From: CALAGJ01 sp964293305
GTDB lineage: Bacteria > Bacteroidota > Bacteroidia > Chitinophagales > Chitinophagaceae
Assembly: GCA_964293305.1 (NCBI GenBank)
Contig: CAXYYO010000007.1
Coordinates: forward strand, 43,460 to 107,459
Length of the DNA: 64,000 bases
Direction: 5' to 3'
Numbering within the stretch: position 1 is the stretch's first letter; every line of letters begins with the position of its first letter. Position numbers and translations under genes: made by a program. Positions 35,317-44,333 of this stretch are shown in pieces. The notes below the pieces were generated by a model. That model saw only the letters and a program-made list of their open reading frames with translations. It ran no database searches and was not told where the DNA came from.

Positions 35317-35329
35317 TACCCGTAGGGTA
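35317..35329. repeat. TACCC-GTA-GGGTA palindrome
   Basis: A perfect 5-bp stem around GTA, the same design as the TTGCCC-GTA-GGGCAA at 14850. It is intergenic, between the ATP-grasp-like gene and the YfhO gene. Confidence 0.55.
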
Positions 35330-35424
35330 TAAAATTTATTTAAGAAATTATAGATGTTATAAAATGACTCAAATTTTTTTTTACGACCTCAACACTTAGG
35401 TTTGCGCAGCATAAAAAAATCTTT

Positions 35425-37896
35425 ATGAATTGGAAACGCATTGCACCACACTTGCTGGCAGTTGGAGTTTTTTTGATTGTAACAGTAATGTATTGCCGCC
35501 CTGCTTTAGAGGGTAAAGTATTACAACAGAGTGATGTGCTACATTGGAAAGGTATGGCTCAGGGCAGTTTTGAATACAAAGAAAAAAATGGCCATTTTCC
35601 TTTATGGACAAATACACTTTTTGGGGGTATGCCCACTTATCAGGTAGCCATGGAAGCACCAAACCCTGTAAGCTTGATGTATATACATAAAGTAATGACT
35701 CTTTTTCTACCGAGTCCTTTTTGTTTTTTCTTTTTAATGTGTATTTCTTTTTATTTTTTGAGTCAGGTGCTGAGGCTTGATTATAGATTGGGCATATTAG
35801 CAGCATTGGGCTATGCCTTTGCTTCTTATACACCCATCATTGTAAGTGTTGGTCATGAAACGAAAGCATTGGCAATGGGTTATGTACCCGCACTACTTGG
35901 TGGTATATTTTTAATTTTTCAAAAAAGGTATTATGTAGGTGCCGCTTTTACTGCACTTTTTGCGGGGTTGATGATAGCTATGAATCATCCTCAAATCAGT
36001 TATTACTTTTTGTTGGCAATAACCGTAATGTGCTTAACCTATGCTGTATATTGGATCAAAGAAAAAGATTTTGCACACTTAGTAAAATCATTTGGCATAC
36101 TTGCTGTTTGTGCACTTTTAGGGGTGATGTCAAATATGGTTATTTTAGCTACCACTTTTGATTATTCTAAAGCTACTGCTAGGAATGGCACTTTGCAATT
36201 AGATAGTACGGGTACTAAGCAAGTGGAGTCAAATGGCTTGGACATTGACTATGCCTTTATCTGGAGCTATGGTGTGTCTGAAACCATGAGTTTATTGGTG
36301 CCCAATGTGTATGCAGGTGCAAGCAGTGGTGAAGAGCTAACTGGAGAAAGTAACCTCAGTAAATATGTGCAGGCTAAGGGTGCTGATGCCAGTCAAGCAG
36401 AAAGTTTTGCAAAGGGTTTTCCCATGTATTGGGGGCCACAAACATTTGGCACTTCTGGTCCCGTTTATCTTGGTGCTGTAATCTGTCTTATTTTTATTTT
36501 AGGTTTAATTTATTTGAAAGGTGCTGACAAATGGTGGATTGCTATAGCATGTGTATTAGGAATTCTAATGAGTTGGGGTAAAAATTTTGCAGGGTTTAAT
36601 GAATTCCTGTTCAATAACCTGCCCATGTACAATAAATTTAGAGCACCAAGTATGGCGCTAGTAATTCCTCAGCTACTATTTCCATTGTTGAGTATGTTAG
36701 CATTACAAAAATTATTCTTTGGTAATGGGGATAAAATTGTTATTTCTAAAGCTATTCGCAATACAGGCTTTGTAATGTTAGGTTTGATACTTCTGGCAGC
36801 AGCCATGTATTCTACTTTTAGTTATAGATCCGAAACTGATGATAATCTAATGTCACAACTCAAACAATATTATGGCCCAGATGAATCCACTGGAATTTAT
36901 AATGCATTGCTTGCAGATAGACAGTCTTTATTTGGCAGTGATTTAATTCGGACCATACTTTTTGCCGGTATAGCTTTTGGTTTATTATGGTTGTGGATGA
37001 AAGAAAAACTCCAACTAAAATATGTATTGCCAGCGTTAGTATTATTGAGTAGTATAGATGTAATTGTACAGGGAAGGCGGTACTTGAATAATGATAATTT
37101 TCAAACGAAGGATGATCAAAGTGCCAGCTATTTTACACCTACGCCTGTGGATGAACAAATATTGGCAGATACCGGATATTACAGGGTTTTAAACTTGACA
37201 AGGGATGTATTTAATGATGCCATCACCTCTTATTTTCATAACTCAGTTGGAGGTTATCACCCAGCAAAGCTTGCAGTGGCAGAAGATGTTTTAAGTTTTC
37301 ATTTGCGTAAGCAACCAATGAATTTGCATGTACTTGACATGCTCAATACAAGGTATATAGTTGTGCCAGATGATAAAGGTGAGCCGGTAGTGCAAATGAA
37401 CCCCGGTGCAGCTGGTGCATGCTGGTTTGTAAAACAAGTACAATTTGAAAACGATGCTGTATCAGCCATAAAAGCCTTGGATAATTTTAATCCAAAAGAT
37501 ACTGCTATTGTAGAAGTAAGTTATAAAACGGCTGTGCCTTTTTTACCGGTATTTGATAGTACTGCCTCTATTCGTTTGGTTGAAAATAATAATGATATAA
37601 TAACTTATAAGAGCAGTAGTAAAACAAATCAGTTTGCGGTCTTTAGCGAAATATTTTATGACCGTGGTTGGAAAGCAACTGTGGATGGTAAGGAAGTGCC
37701 CATTGCGAAAACAAATTATGAATTGAGAGGTCTTGCAATACCCACAGGCAGCCACACTATTGTATTTGAATTTAAACCTTCCAGCTATTATGATAGTGTA
37801 AAAATTGCCATAGCCGCAAGTGCAGTAGTATGGCTACTTATATTGTTTGTTATTTTTAGGTATGTAAGAAGAAAAGGAAAAGAAGGCTGGGATTAA
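35425..37896 (+). CDS. YfhO family polytopic membrane protein
   Basis: 823 residues. About 12-13 membrane segments lie in the first 540 residues and one more at the C-terminus. An exposed loop after the first helix has LEGKVLQQSDVLHWKGM, with FPLWTNTLFGGMPTY, the YfhO signature acidic/aromatic region. A C-terminal extracellular domain with beta-rich NQFAVFSEIFYDRGWKATVDGKEV follows. YfhO proteins are GT-C-like and serve in adding sugars to envelope glycolipids or teichoic acid. The substrate here is unknown. Basic tail RRKGKEGWD. Single-gene unit. Confidence 0.88.
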   Translation: MNWKRIAPHLLAVGVFLIVTVMYCRPALEGKVLQQSDVLHWKGMAQGSFEYKEKNGHFPLWTNTLFGGMPTYQVAMEAPNPVSLMYIHKVMTLFLPSPFCFFFLMCISFYFLSQVLRLDYRLGILAALGYAFASYTPIIVSVGHETKALAMGYVPALLGGIFLIFQKRYYVGAAFTALFAGLMIAMNHPQISYYFLLAITVMCLTYAVYWIKEKDFAHLVKSFGILAVCALLGVMSNMVILATTFDYSKATARNGTLQLDSTGTKQVESNGLDIDYAFIWSYGVSETMSLLVPNVYAGASSGEELTGESNLSKYVQAKGADASQAESFAKGFPMYWGPQTFGTSGPVYLGAVICLIFILGLIYLKGADKWWIAIACVLGILMSWGKNFAGFNEFLFNNLPMYNKFRAPSMALVIPQLLFPLLSMLALQKLFFGNGDKIVISKAIRNTGFVMLGLILLAAAMYSTFSYRSETDDNLMSQLKQYYGPDESTGIYNALLADRQSLFGSDLIRTILFAGIAFGLLWLWMKEKLQLKYVLPALVLLSSIDVIVQGRRYLNNDNFQTKDDQSASYFTPTPVDEQILADTGYYRVLNLTRDVFNDAITSYFHNSVGGYHPAKLAVAEDVLSFHLRKQPMNLHVLDMLNTRYIVVPDDKGEPVVQMNPGAAGACWFVKQVQFENDAVSAIKALDNFNPKDTAIVEVSYKTAVPFLPVFDSTASIRLVENNNDIITYKSSSKTNQFAVFSEIFYDRGWKATVDGKEVPIAKTNYELRGLAIPTGSHTIVFEFKPSSYYDSVKIAIAASAVVWLLILFVIFRYVRRKGKEGWD

Positions 37897-37908
37897 TGGG
37901 TAGGCAAT

Positions 37909-39063
37909 TTATAAATTAACCATAGTTGCCGCAAAACTACGAGCCTCAAAATCGCTTTGCGCATATTCTTCTAAATTGGGTTTTTCTATAAATGATATTT
38001 TGCTCATAGTACGTTCTACTATTTCGGTGATATCCAAAAAACCTACACGGTTTCTTAAAAATGCAAATACAGCTATTTCATTGGCTGCATTTAATATACA
38101 AGGAAGATTTCCACCTTTATTTAATGCATCCATGGCCAAACCAAGATTTCTAGAAGTTCTTAAATCCGGTTCTTCAAAGCTCAGGTTAGCTACTTTTTTA
38201 AAATCATATCTGGGGAAATTATTGGAAATCCTTTTGGGATAGGCTAGGGCATATTGAATGGGTAGTTTCATATCCGGCAATCCCATCTGTGCTTTTATGC
38301 TTCCATCCTCAAACTGCACCATGGAATGAATGATGCTTTGCGGATGTATGATTACTTTAATCTGATCAGGTTGGAGGTTAAAAAGCCATTTTGCTTCTAT
38401 CATTTCCAAACCTTTATTCATTAAGGTAGCAGAGTCAATGGAAATCTTGGCACCCATGCTCCAATTTGGATGTTGCAATGCATGATCCCTTTTTACATTC
38501 ACTAAAAAGTTTGGCTTCTTTCCTAAAAATGGACCGCCACTGGCTGTGAGAATAATTTTCTCAATTTTATTTTCAGACTCTCCGGTAAGGCATTGAAAAA
38601 TTGCAGAATGTTCACTGTCCACCGGTATTATTGAGACATTTTTTTCAGCCGCTTTATTCATTACGATATCGCCTGCTACTACTAATGTTTCTTTATTGGC
38701 AAGACCAACAGTTTTGCCAATCTCTAATGCATTCAGCGTAGGTTTCAAACCTGCATATCCTACAATGCCAGCCAGCATCATATCATAGTTATCAATCAAT
38801 GCAGCCTCGGCAAGTGCATCTTCACCGGCCATTACTTGTATGTCGAATGATGCCAATGCAGCTTTTACTTTATCGTATTTTTTTTCATCTCCTATTACTA
38901 CAACCAAGGGTTTAAACTGGATGGCCTGCTCTATTAACTTTTCATCATTTGTATGTGCAGTAAGGGTACTTACAGAAAACTTATCAGGGTTTGCTGCCAC
39001 TACTTCAAGAGCCTGTGTACCTATGCTTCCGGTAGAACCAAATATGGCGATGCGCTTTAGCAT
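37909..39063 (-). CDS. dxr: 1-deoxy-D-xylulose 5-phosphate reductoisomerase
   Basis: 384 residues. The NADPH loop IFGSTGSIGTQAL lies at about 7-19. The active-site block has VDSEHSAIFQCL, TASGGPFLG, NWSMGAKISIDSATLMNKGLEMIEA and HPQSIIHSMVQFEDGS. Metal ligands Asp, Glu and Glu are present. It converts DXP to MEP, the second step of the non-mevalonate isoprenoid route. C-terminal helices are normal in length. It is convergent with the YfhO gene, with a 12-base gap. Confidence 0.97.
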   Translation of the reverse strand: MLKRIAIFGSTGSIGTQALEVVAANPDKFSVSTLTAHTNDEKLIEQAIQFKPLVVVIGDEKKYDKVKAALASFDIQVMAGEDALAEAALIDNYDMMLAGIVGYAGLKPTLNALEIGKTVGLANKETLVVAGDIVMNKAAEKNVSIIPVDSEHSAIFQCLTGESENKIEKIILTASGGPFLGKKPNFLVNVKRDHALQHPNWSMGAKISIDSATLMNKGLEMIEAKWLFNLQPDQIKVIIHPQSIIHSMVQFEDGSIKAQMGLPDMKLPIQYALAYPKRISNNFPRYDFKKVANLSFEEPDLRTSRNLGLAMDALNKGGNLPCILNAANEIAVFAFLRNRVGFLDITEIVERTMSKISFIEKPNLEEYAQSDFEARSFAATMVNL

Positions 39064-39248
39064 TCAATTATATCATTTAGAGCGGCTAAGATAATGGTGT
39101 TGGTGTAAATCATTTGTTTCAAAAATAAAAAAACTATCGTCCATTAAGTTTTCAACAAATTTTTGATGTTAAACAATATTCCATTTCGAATTTAAAAATA
39201 ATAGCAAACAAAATGAAGTTTGTAAGTTGTTGTCTATATCAGCTGTTT

Positions 39249-40037
39249 TTATAAGTTGCAAGTACCTTGTAGGTAAGTGATTGCCTGTCCGCTTATCATT
39301 ACCCTATCCTCAAGCAGCTTGCATCTTAAAAAACCACCCCTGTTACTTAATTGCTTTGCAGTTAATGATTGCTTATGGAGTATCCCAGCCCAATAAGGAA
39401 CAGTAATGGTATGAGCTGATCCCGTAACAGGGTCTTCATCTATGCCACATTGTGGATAAAAACACCTACTTACAAAATCAGTTTCGATTCCGGGTGCAGT
39501 TACAATAACACCTCTTGCCGGCACTAAAGCAAGTGTTTTGAAATCTGGATTTAAATTGGCCACCTGTTGTTCAGATCCCAGTACCACCATATAATCGAAT
39601 GCTTTAAAATATACTGGAGCTGTATCAATACCCAAACCGTCAAATAAACCAGCTGGCACATGCTCAACAGGTGCTGGGGTATTTGCCGGAAAATTTAATG
39701 TAAGCCAACCATCATCACCTTTTTCAACGGTCAACATGCCGCTTTTTGAATTAAAACTAATTATATTTTCAAGAAAATCTAGTTCATTAAAATAAATATG
39801 TGCAGCAGCTAAAGTAGCATGTCCACATAAATCGACTTCAGTATTTGGGGTAAACCATCTGATATGGTAATAATTGTCCTCCGGAACTATGAATGCCGTT
39901 TCACTTAAATTATTTTCAGCTGCCAATTGCTGCATGGATTCATCTGTCAACCAACTTTGCAGTGGGCACACAGCAGCAGGATTCCCTTTAAAGCGTTTGT
40001 TGGTAAATGCATCAACCTGATAAATTGGAATTTTCAT
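39249..40037 (-). CDS. PhzF family isomerase/epimerase
   Basis: 262 residues from the ATG at 40037 (MKIPIYQVDAF). A longer frame to 40133 crosses the divergent tRNA-Arg gene and is rejected. Two mirrored halves. The first has FKGNPAAVC, the catalytic Glu in NNLSETAF, and EVDLCGHATLAAA. The second has ARGVIVTAPG and GIDEDPVTGSAH with the Gly/Asp substrate-binding loop. Family members isomerise allylic or amino acid-like substrates; real substrate unknown. Only distantly linked to phenazine synthesis, for which no other gene is near. Confidence 0.92.
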   Translation of the reverse strand: MKIPIYQVDAFTNKRFKGNPAAVCPLQSWLTDESMQQLAAENNLSETAFIVPEDNYYHIRWFTPNTEVDLCGHATLAAAHIYFNELDFLENIISFNSKSGMLTVEKGDDGWLTLNFPANTPAPVEHVPAGLFDGLGIDTAPVYFKAFDYMVVLGSEQQVANLNPDFKTLALVPARGVIVTAPGIETDFVSRCFYPQCGIDEDPVTGSAHTITVPYWAGILHKQSLTAKQLSNRGGFLRCKLLEDRVMISGQAITYLQGTCNL

Positions 40038-40069
40038 GTGGCAAAGAAATAGTTTTTTGACGCCTTGCT

Positions 40070-40099
40070 TTGTCTTTTTATCTCGGAGACCTATATTTG
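40070..40099 (+). promoter_or_regulatory. Consensus Bacteroidota promoter of tRNA-Arg
   Basis: TTG at 40070-40072, preceded by T, a 19-base spacer, then TATATTTG at 40092-40099. This matches the -33/-7 consensus exactly and puts the transcript start a few bases before the tRNA. Confidence 0.82.
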
Positions 40100-40118
40100 C
40101 ATCCTTTCGAAGGAAAAC

Positions 40119-40192
40119 GGCTTCGTAGCTCAATTGAATAGAGCATCTGACTACGGATCAGAAGGTTTCAGGTTTGAATCCTGACGAGGTCA
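40119..40192 (+). tRNA. tRNA-Arg (anticodon ACG)
   Basis: 74 bases fold as a full cloverleaf. Acceptor GGCTTCG pairs with CGAGGTC (two G-U pairs), D arm GCTC/GAGC, anticodon stem TCTGA/TCAGA around loop CTACGGA (ACG), and T arm TCAGG/CCTGA with TTTGAAT. Discriminator A; no encoded CCA. The ACG anticodon is normally edited to ICG to read CGU, CGC and CGA. Confidence 0.95.
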
Positions 40193-40196
40193 CAAG

Positions 40197-40222
40197 GGCT
40201 GGTACAATACCAGCCTTTTTTT
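40197..40222 (+). terminator. Intrinsic terminator of tRNA-Arg
   Basis: GGCTGGTA (40197-40204) and TACCAGCC (40208-40215) form a perfect 8-bp stem with a three-base loop, followed by seven T. Confidence 0.93.
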
Positions 40223-40357
40223 GTGCGCTGAATTACAACAATTAAAACAGGCATTCCGACTAGAATCGGAATGTTTTACGCTTAAATGTTTCAATGAATA
40301 AATAATGAATCTATTTAATCTTCAATAGTTTTCATTTAGGTTGATGAATCTATGCCC

Positions 40358-40365
40358 TATATTTG
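40358..40365 (+). promoter_or_regulatory. -7 box of the nusB operon
   Basis: TATATTTG matches TAnnTTTG. TTTA stands where TTTG is expected 19 bases upstream. It supports the start at 40391 over the upstream ATG at 40352, which lies ahead of the -7 box. Confidence 0.6.
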
Positions 40366-40390
40366 CGGCGTTAAAAATGTTCTTTTAAGC

Positions 40391-41335
40391 ATGCTAAGCA
40401 GAAGAAATGTACGGATTAAAGTAATGCAAAGCCTTTATCAGGTGGAGATTAAGCAGGTTACAAAAACTGTAGATGCAGTGCATATACTCAGGCAAATGTT
40501 ACAAAAATCTACCGATCTTTTTAACTACCTCGTTTATGTTTTGGTGGAAATTGCCCATTATGCAGAAACAGATTCTGTAAATAGAGCCAATAAAAATATT
40601 GTAACCAGTGCAGATTTATTAGTTAATAAAAAAATATTAAAGAATACGGTTATTGAACGCATTTGTGCCACTAAAGCCTACCAAGATTTTATTGTGGGAA
40701 AAGTGAAACCTTTTGATGATACCGAAAAACATGTCAAAAGAATTTATGCCAATCTTTTAAAAAGTCAGGCATATCAATTTTATATTGAAGATAATGGTAC
40801 AAATCAAAATGCTGATAAAGAAATACTCTCATATATTTTTAAAGAGCTGATGGATGCTGATGATGAATTTGACCTTCATCTTTCAGAACATTTTAGTAAT
40901 TGGGATGATGAATATGATGGAATGCTATTACTAATGATGCATTATTTCAATAAACCTCAGGCATTTGACCTTTCTGATTTGCTGGGTGAAGTAAAGTGGA
41001 AGTATGCACTAGATTTAATTGAATCCATAATGACCAAAAAGGAAATTCTTAATGAGGAAATCATCAATAGATTAAGAAATTGGGAACCGGATAGAATTGC
41101 TCGCTTAGATATGATTATACTACAAATGGGCGTATCTGAATTTTTGTATTTTGAAACAATACCTCCAAAGGTTACCATTAATGAGTACATTGATTTGGCT
41201 AAGGCATATAGTACCGTACATAGCGGACATTTTGTAAATGGAGTATTGGACAACATTCATAAAGATTTCATCCGACAGAATAAAATGCATAAAATAGATC
41301 TACCCTCTAAAAACTCACCCAATATCACAAACTAA
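40391..41335 (+). CDS. nusB: Transcription antitermination factor NusB, long form
   Basis: 314 residues from the ATG at 40391 (MLSRRNVRIKVMQSLYQVEIK); the -7 box between 40352 and this codon fixes the start. The true NusB domain is in the C-terminal half: NRLRNWEPDRIARLDMIILQMGVSEFL, PPKVTINEYIDLAKAYST and FVNGVLDNIHKD. The N-terminal region, with the RRNVRIKVMQ opening and a middle helical part rich in acids, is an extension usual in Bacteroidota (E. coli NusB is 139 residues). It binds boxA RNA with NusE for rRNA antitermination. First gene of a run with DUF1573, yajC and coaE. Confidence 0.92.
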   Translation: MLSRRNVRIKVMQSLYQVEIKQVTKTVDAVHILRQMLQKSTDLFNYLVYVLVEIAHYAETDSVNRANKNIVTSADLLVNKKILKNTVIERICATKAYQDFIVGKVKPFDDTEKHVKRIYANLLKSQAYQFYIEDNGTNQNADKEILSYIFKELMDADDEFDLHLSEHFSNWDDEYDGMLLLMMHYFNKPQAFDLSDLLGEVKWKYALDLIESIMTKKEILNEEIINRLRNWEPDRIARLDMIILQMGVSEFLYFETIPPKVTINEYIDLAKAYSTVHSGHFVNGVLDNIHKDFIRQNKMHKIDLPSKNSPNITN

Positions 41336-41342
41336 ATTTTTC

Positions 41343-41816
41343 ATGAAGTATATATTATTTATTACTTTTTTCTTAGCTTTTTCATCATGTATGCCTGAGG
41401 ATAAGAAATCAAACGAAGTAAAACAGGAAACAATAGAAACTAATGTAGTTCCTTATCTTTCTGACTCTTCAAAGTTTACTAGTTTTTCTTGGAATGATAC
41501 TATGCTCGATTTTGGTACTGTAAACAAAGGAAAAATGGTAGAAATAAAATTTATATGTACAAATACAGGCAGCAAAGACCTTGTATTGGCAAACGTAAAG
41601 CCCAGCTGTGGATGTACACTTGCAGATTATACCAAACAACCCATTGCACCCGGTAAATCTGGATTTATAACCGCAAAATTTGACAGTAATAAAAGCCATG
41701 GTGGACAAGTGCGTAAAACCATCAGCTACGAAGTAAACAGTGGATACAAACCAAGGCTGGCATTTGCCGGTACGGTAAATGATCCTAATGCTAACAAAGA
41801 TTCATCAATCAATTAA
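41343..41816 (+). CDS. DUF1573 lipoprotein
   Basis: 157 residues. The signal with lipobox AFSSC puts the acylated Cys near residue 16. An Ig-like DUF1573 domain follows: FGTVNKGKMVEIKFICTNTGS, VKPSCGCTLADYTKQPIAPGKSG and FDSNKSHGGQVRKTI. The SCGCT motif is characteristic. Role unknown; probably an envelope adhesion-like or surface module. It lies 7 bases after nusB and 12 before yajC, in one transcription unit. Confidence 0.88.
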   Translation: MKYILFITFFLAFSSCMPEDKKSNEVKQETIETNVVPYLSDSSKFTSFSWNDTMLDFGTVNKGKMVEIKFICTNTGSKDLVLANVKPSCGCTLADYTKQPIAPGKSGFITAKFDSNKSHGGQVRKTISYEVNSGYKPRLAFAGTVNDPNANKDSSIN

Positions 41817-41828
41817 TAATAAATAAAA

Positions 41829-42176
41829 ATGAGCCCATTATCCATTCTTTTAATGACTCCACCGGCCGGAAGTGGCCAGCAACCAAGTATGACACCGCAG
41901 CTTATTATGATGGCTGCCATAGTTTTGGTTTTTTGGTTTTTCATGATTCGTCCTCAGCAGAAAAAAGCAAAAGATCAAAAGAAGTTTATTGACAATCTTT
42001 CAAAAGGAGATAAAATTGTAACTATTGCAGGCATACATGGTGTTGTAAACAAAATTAATGAAGACAATACACTTCAATTGGAAACCAGCCCAGGTAGCTA
42101 TATCAAAATTGAGAAATCTGCCATTAGTTCAGAGTGGACTGCTCAAATCAATAAGCCTACAGAAGAGAAGAAATAG
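41829..42176 (+). CDS. yajC: Preprotein translocase subunit YajC
   Basis: 115 residues. A short N-terminal part rich in Pro, Gly and Met leads to one membrane helix (LIMMAAIVLVFWFFMIRPQQKK). Then come the YajC cytosolic marks RPQQKKAKDQKKFIDNL, GDKIVTIAGIHGVV and LETSPGSYIKIEKSAI. It associates with SecDF at the Sec translocon. The middle position between DUF1573 and coaE is common in the phylum. Confidence 0.94.
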   Translation: MSPLSILLMTPPAGSGQQPSMTPQLIMMAAIVLVFWFFMIRPQQKKAKDQKKFIDNLSKGDKIVTIAGIHGVVNKINEDNTLQLETSPGSYIKIEKSAISSEWTAQINKPTEEKK

Positions 42177-42189
42177 CTGATTCAATATC

Positions 42190-42783
42190 ATGCTGAAAGT
42201 AGGACTTACAGGAGGTATAGGCAGTGGCAAATCAGTTGTTGCAAAAATTTTTCAGGTAATTGGCATTCCATTATTTGATGCTGATGCTGTTGCCAAAAAA
42301 ATTATGCAGAATGACCCGATTATAAGGGATAAAATAAAAGCAATTTTTGGTGAATCCGCTTATAAGGAAGGACAGCTAAATAGAACACTAATGGCTTCAA
42401 AAGTTTTTAATGATGCTGATCTATTGGCACAATTAAACGCAATTGTGCATCCTGCTACAATACTTGCGGCAGATCATTGGATGATGAAGCAAACTGCACC
42501 TTATACCATAAAAGAAGCGGCTCTTTTATTTGAATCATCAGGGGCTGCTTCATTAGATTTTATTATTGGTGTATCAGCACCATTGCCTTTGAGATTGCTT
42601 AGAGTAATGAGGCGGGATGGTATGCAACCTGAAGAAGTGAAAGCAAGAATGCAAAAACAAATGGATGACAGTATTAAAATGAAACTTTGTGATGCTGTTA
42701 TCTTAAATGATGACCAATTGCCACTAATACCTCAAGTTTTAACGTTGCATGATAAACTTTTAAGTATTTCCGCTGAAAAATAA
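42190..42783 (+). CDS. coaE: Dephospho-CoA kinase
   Basis: 197 residues. The P-loop GLTGGIGSGKSVVAKIF is at residues 5-21. IPLFDADAVAKKIM carries the catalytic Asp, and ALLFESSGAASLDFIIGVSAP follows, with MRRDGMQPEEVKARMQKQM in the lid. It phosphorylates the 3'-OH of dephospho-CoA, the last step of CoA synthesis. It lies 13 bases after yajC and is the last gene of the nusB run; a new promoter follows. Confidence 0.95.
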   Translation: MLKVGLTGGIGSGKSVVAKIFQVIGIPLFDADAVAKKIMQNDPIIRDKIKAIFGESAYKEGQLNRTLMASKVFNDADLLAQLNAIVHPATILAADHWMMKQTAPYTIKEAALLFESSGAASLDFIIGVSAPLPLRLLRVMRRDGMQPEEVKARMQKQMDDSIKMKLCDAVILNDDQLPLIPQVLTLHDKLLSISAEK

Positions 42784-42797
42784 AAATATTACCTCCT

Positions 42798-42805
42798 TAT
42801 CTTTG
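42798..42805 (+). promoter_or_regulatory. -7 box of the DUF4920 gene
   Basis: TATCTTTG, followed by C, matches TAnnTTTG, 16 bases before the ATG. No TTG at the -33 distance. Confidence 0.5.
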
Positions 42806-42821
42806 CTCAAAATATAATGTT

Positions 42822-43277
42822 ATGATAAAAGGTATAATAGGAATAGCAGTTTTTGTTTTTTGTGTGTCATTAGTAAATGCACAACAAGGCACTATGTATG
42901 GTAAATCATTTGAAACTGAAAAAGCTATTGATGCTTCTCAACTTCCAAACTTACTAAACAATACTACTGAGGTAAAAGATGTAGTGGCTAAAGGAAAAAT
43001 TACAGCTGTATGTCAGGCAATGGGCTGTTGGATGAAAGTAGATGTAGGAAATGGTCAGGATATGATGATAAAATTTGGCGATCATGCGTTTACACTACCA
43101 ATGGATGTAAGTGGTAAGAATGCAGTCTTTACTGGTACTTTAATGATGAAGACAACATCTGTAAAAGAGCTCCGTCATTTTGCGGAAGATGCTGGTAAAA
43201 GCAAGGAAGAAATTGAAAAAATTACAGAAGCAAAACAGGAAATGCGCTTTGTAGCCACAGGTGTTTATCTTATGTAA
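42822..43277 (+). CDS. DUF4920 secreted protein
   Basis: 151 residues with a signal peptide ending near VNAQ (about residue 21). The DUF4920 block has GKITAVCQAMGCWMKVDVG, with the two Cys and following Met, then MMIKFGDHAFTLPMDVSGKNAVFTG. The Cys/Met/His pattern (CQAMGCWM) suggests metal binding, perhaps copper, in the periplasm. That is inference. Own promoter and terminator, so a separate unit from coaE. Confidence 0.87.
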   Translation: MIKGIIGIAVFVFCVSLVNAQQGTMYGKSFETEKAIDASQLPNLLNNTTEVKDVVAKGKITAVCQAMGCWMKVDVGNGQDMMIKFGDHAFTLPMDVSGKNAVFTGTLMMKTTSVKELRHFAEDAGKSKEEIEKITEAKQEMRFVATGVYLM

Positions 43278-43300
43278 GTAAAATAAATTTAAAAAATAAG

Positions 43301-43325
43301 CCGGATGATTTAATCCGGTTTTTTT
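43301..43325 (+). terminator. Intrinsic terminator of the DUF4920 gene
   Basis: CCGGAT (43301-43306) pairs with ATCCGG (43313-43318) across GATTTA, followed by seven T. Confidence 0.85.
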
Positions 43326-43430
43326 ATGCCAAAAAAGACAAGCAAAAGAGAAATTTTTCTTGCAAATTATTACTAATTTAGATTAAAATGAGCATCTATT
43401 TAAACAATCCAATTATTATTGATTTATAAA

Positions 43431-44333
43431 ATGTTTGATACATCTTTTATACAAAAACCTGTTGTAGAATCAATTGACCCTTCATGGGCTGTGGATGGTA
43501 TAACTATCGATGTATTAAGATTGGATAAAATACACCCCATCATTAGTGGAAACAAATGGTACAAATTAAAGTTGTATTTGGCAAAGGCTATTGCTGAAAA
43601 AAAGCAGATAGTAACTTTTGGCGGTGGGTGGAGTAATCATATACTGGCTACTGCATTTGTATGTAATGTATTGGGCATTCCCTGTAAGGGAATTATAAGA
43701 GGCAGGTATGACCTTGAAAGCACTGCGATGCTTACTGACGCTGCACTCTATGGCATGGAATTGATATTTCTCGATAAGACTGGATTTACAGATGCAAAAC
43801 AAAATTTGAAGGAAGACGCTGCTTTAATCATTCCAGAAGGTGGCTTAGGAATGCTAGGCGTAGATGGTATGACTACTTTGAAAGATGATCTACCAAAACT
43901 TTCTCAATATTCACATATTATCTGTGCGGCCGGTACCGGTACAATGGCTGCTGGTCTCTTATCCATTACTACTGCAGATCAAAAATTGTTGGCAATAAAT
44001 GTTACAAAAAATAATCCTGAAACAAAACAAACCATTCAACATTATACAGCTCCTACACTACATAGCAGATTGGAAATGCTCGACAATTATCATTTTGGCG
44101 GCTATGCCAAAAAATCGGATTTACTACTGCATTTTATGAACGATACCTGGCAGGAATTATCAATACCCTTGGATTTTGTGTATACAGCCCGTAGCTTTTA
44201 TGCATTAAAAAATGAAATACAGTTGGCCCATTTCCCGAAGGGATCTAAAATTCTTTTTATACATAGTGGAGGCCTTCAAGGAAATAGATCTATACCCAAT
44301 CAAGCACTACTATATAATCATCTAAACGCTTAA
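43431..44333 (+). CDS. PLP-dependent ACC deaminase / D-cysteine desulfhydrase family enzyme
   Basis: 300 residues from the ATG at 43431. Fold type II PLP enzyme: RLDKIHPIISGNKWYKLKLYL has the PLP-binding Lys. TFGGGWSNHILATAFV is the substrate loop, with Gly-rich AAGTGTMAAGL for the phosphate. LFIHSGGLQG ends the pattern. Such enzymes open 1-aminocyclopropane-1-carboxylate or desulfhydrate D-cysteine. Most Bacteroidota members are uncharacterised, so the reaction is unassigned. The stop overlaps the convergent DUF2027-Smr gene by four bases. Confidence 0.88.
   Translation: MFDTSFIQKPVVESIDPSWAVDGITIDVLRLDKIHPIISGNKWYKLKLYLAKAIAEKKQIVTFGGGWSNHILATAFVCNVLGIPCKGIIRGRYDLESTAMLTDAALYGMELIFLDKTGFTDAKQNLKEDAALIIPEGGLGMLGVDGMTTLKDDLPKLSQYSHIICAAGTGTMAAGLLSITTADQKLLAINVTKNNPETKQTIQHYTAPTLHSRLEMLDNYHFGGYAKKSDLLLHFMNDTWQELSIPLDFVYTARSFYALKNEIQLAHFPKGSKILFIHSGGLQGNRSIPNQALLYNHLNA

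Noticed and set aside
39249..40037. Phenazine biosynthesis cluster from the PhzF name
   Set aside because: PhzF-fold isomerases are widespread and no other phz gene is present.
40038..40133. Upstream extension of the PhzF frame
   Set aside because: It runs across the divergent tRNA-Arg gene and its promoter; the ATG at 40037 starts the conserved protein.
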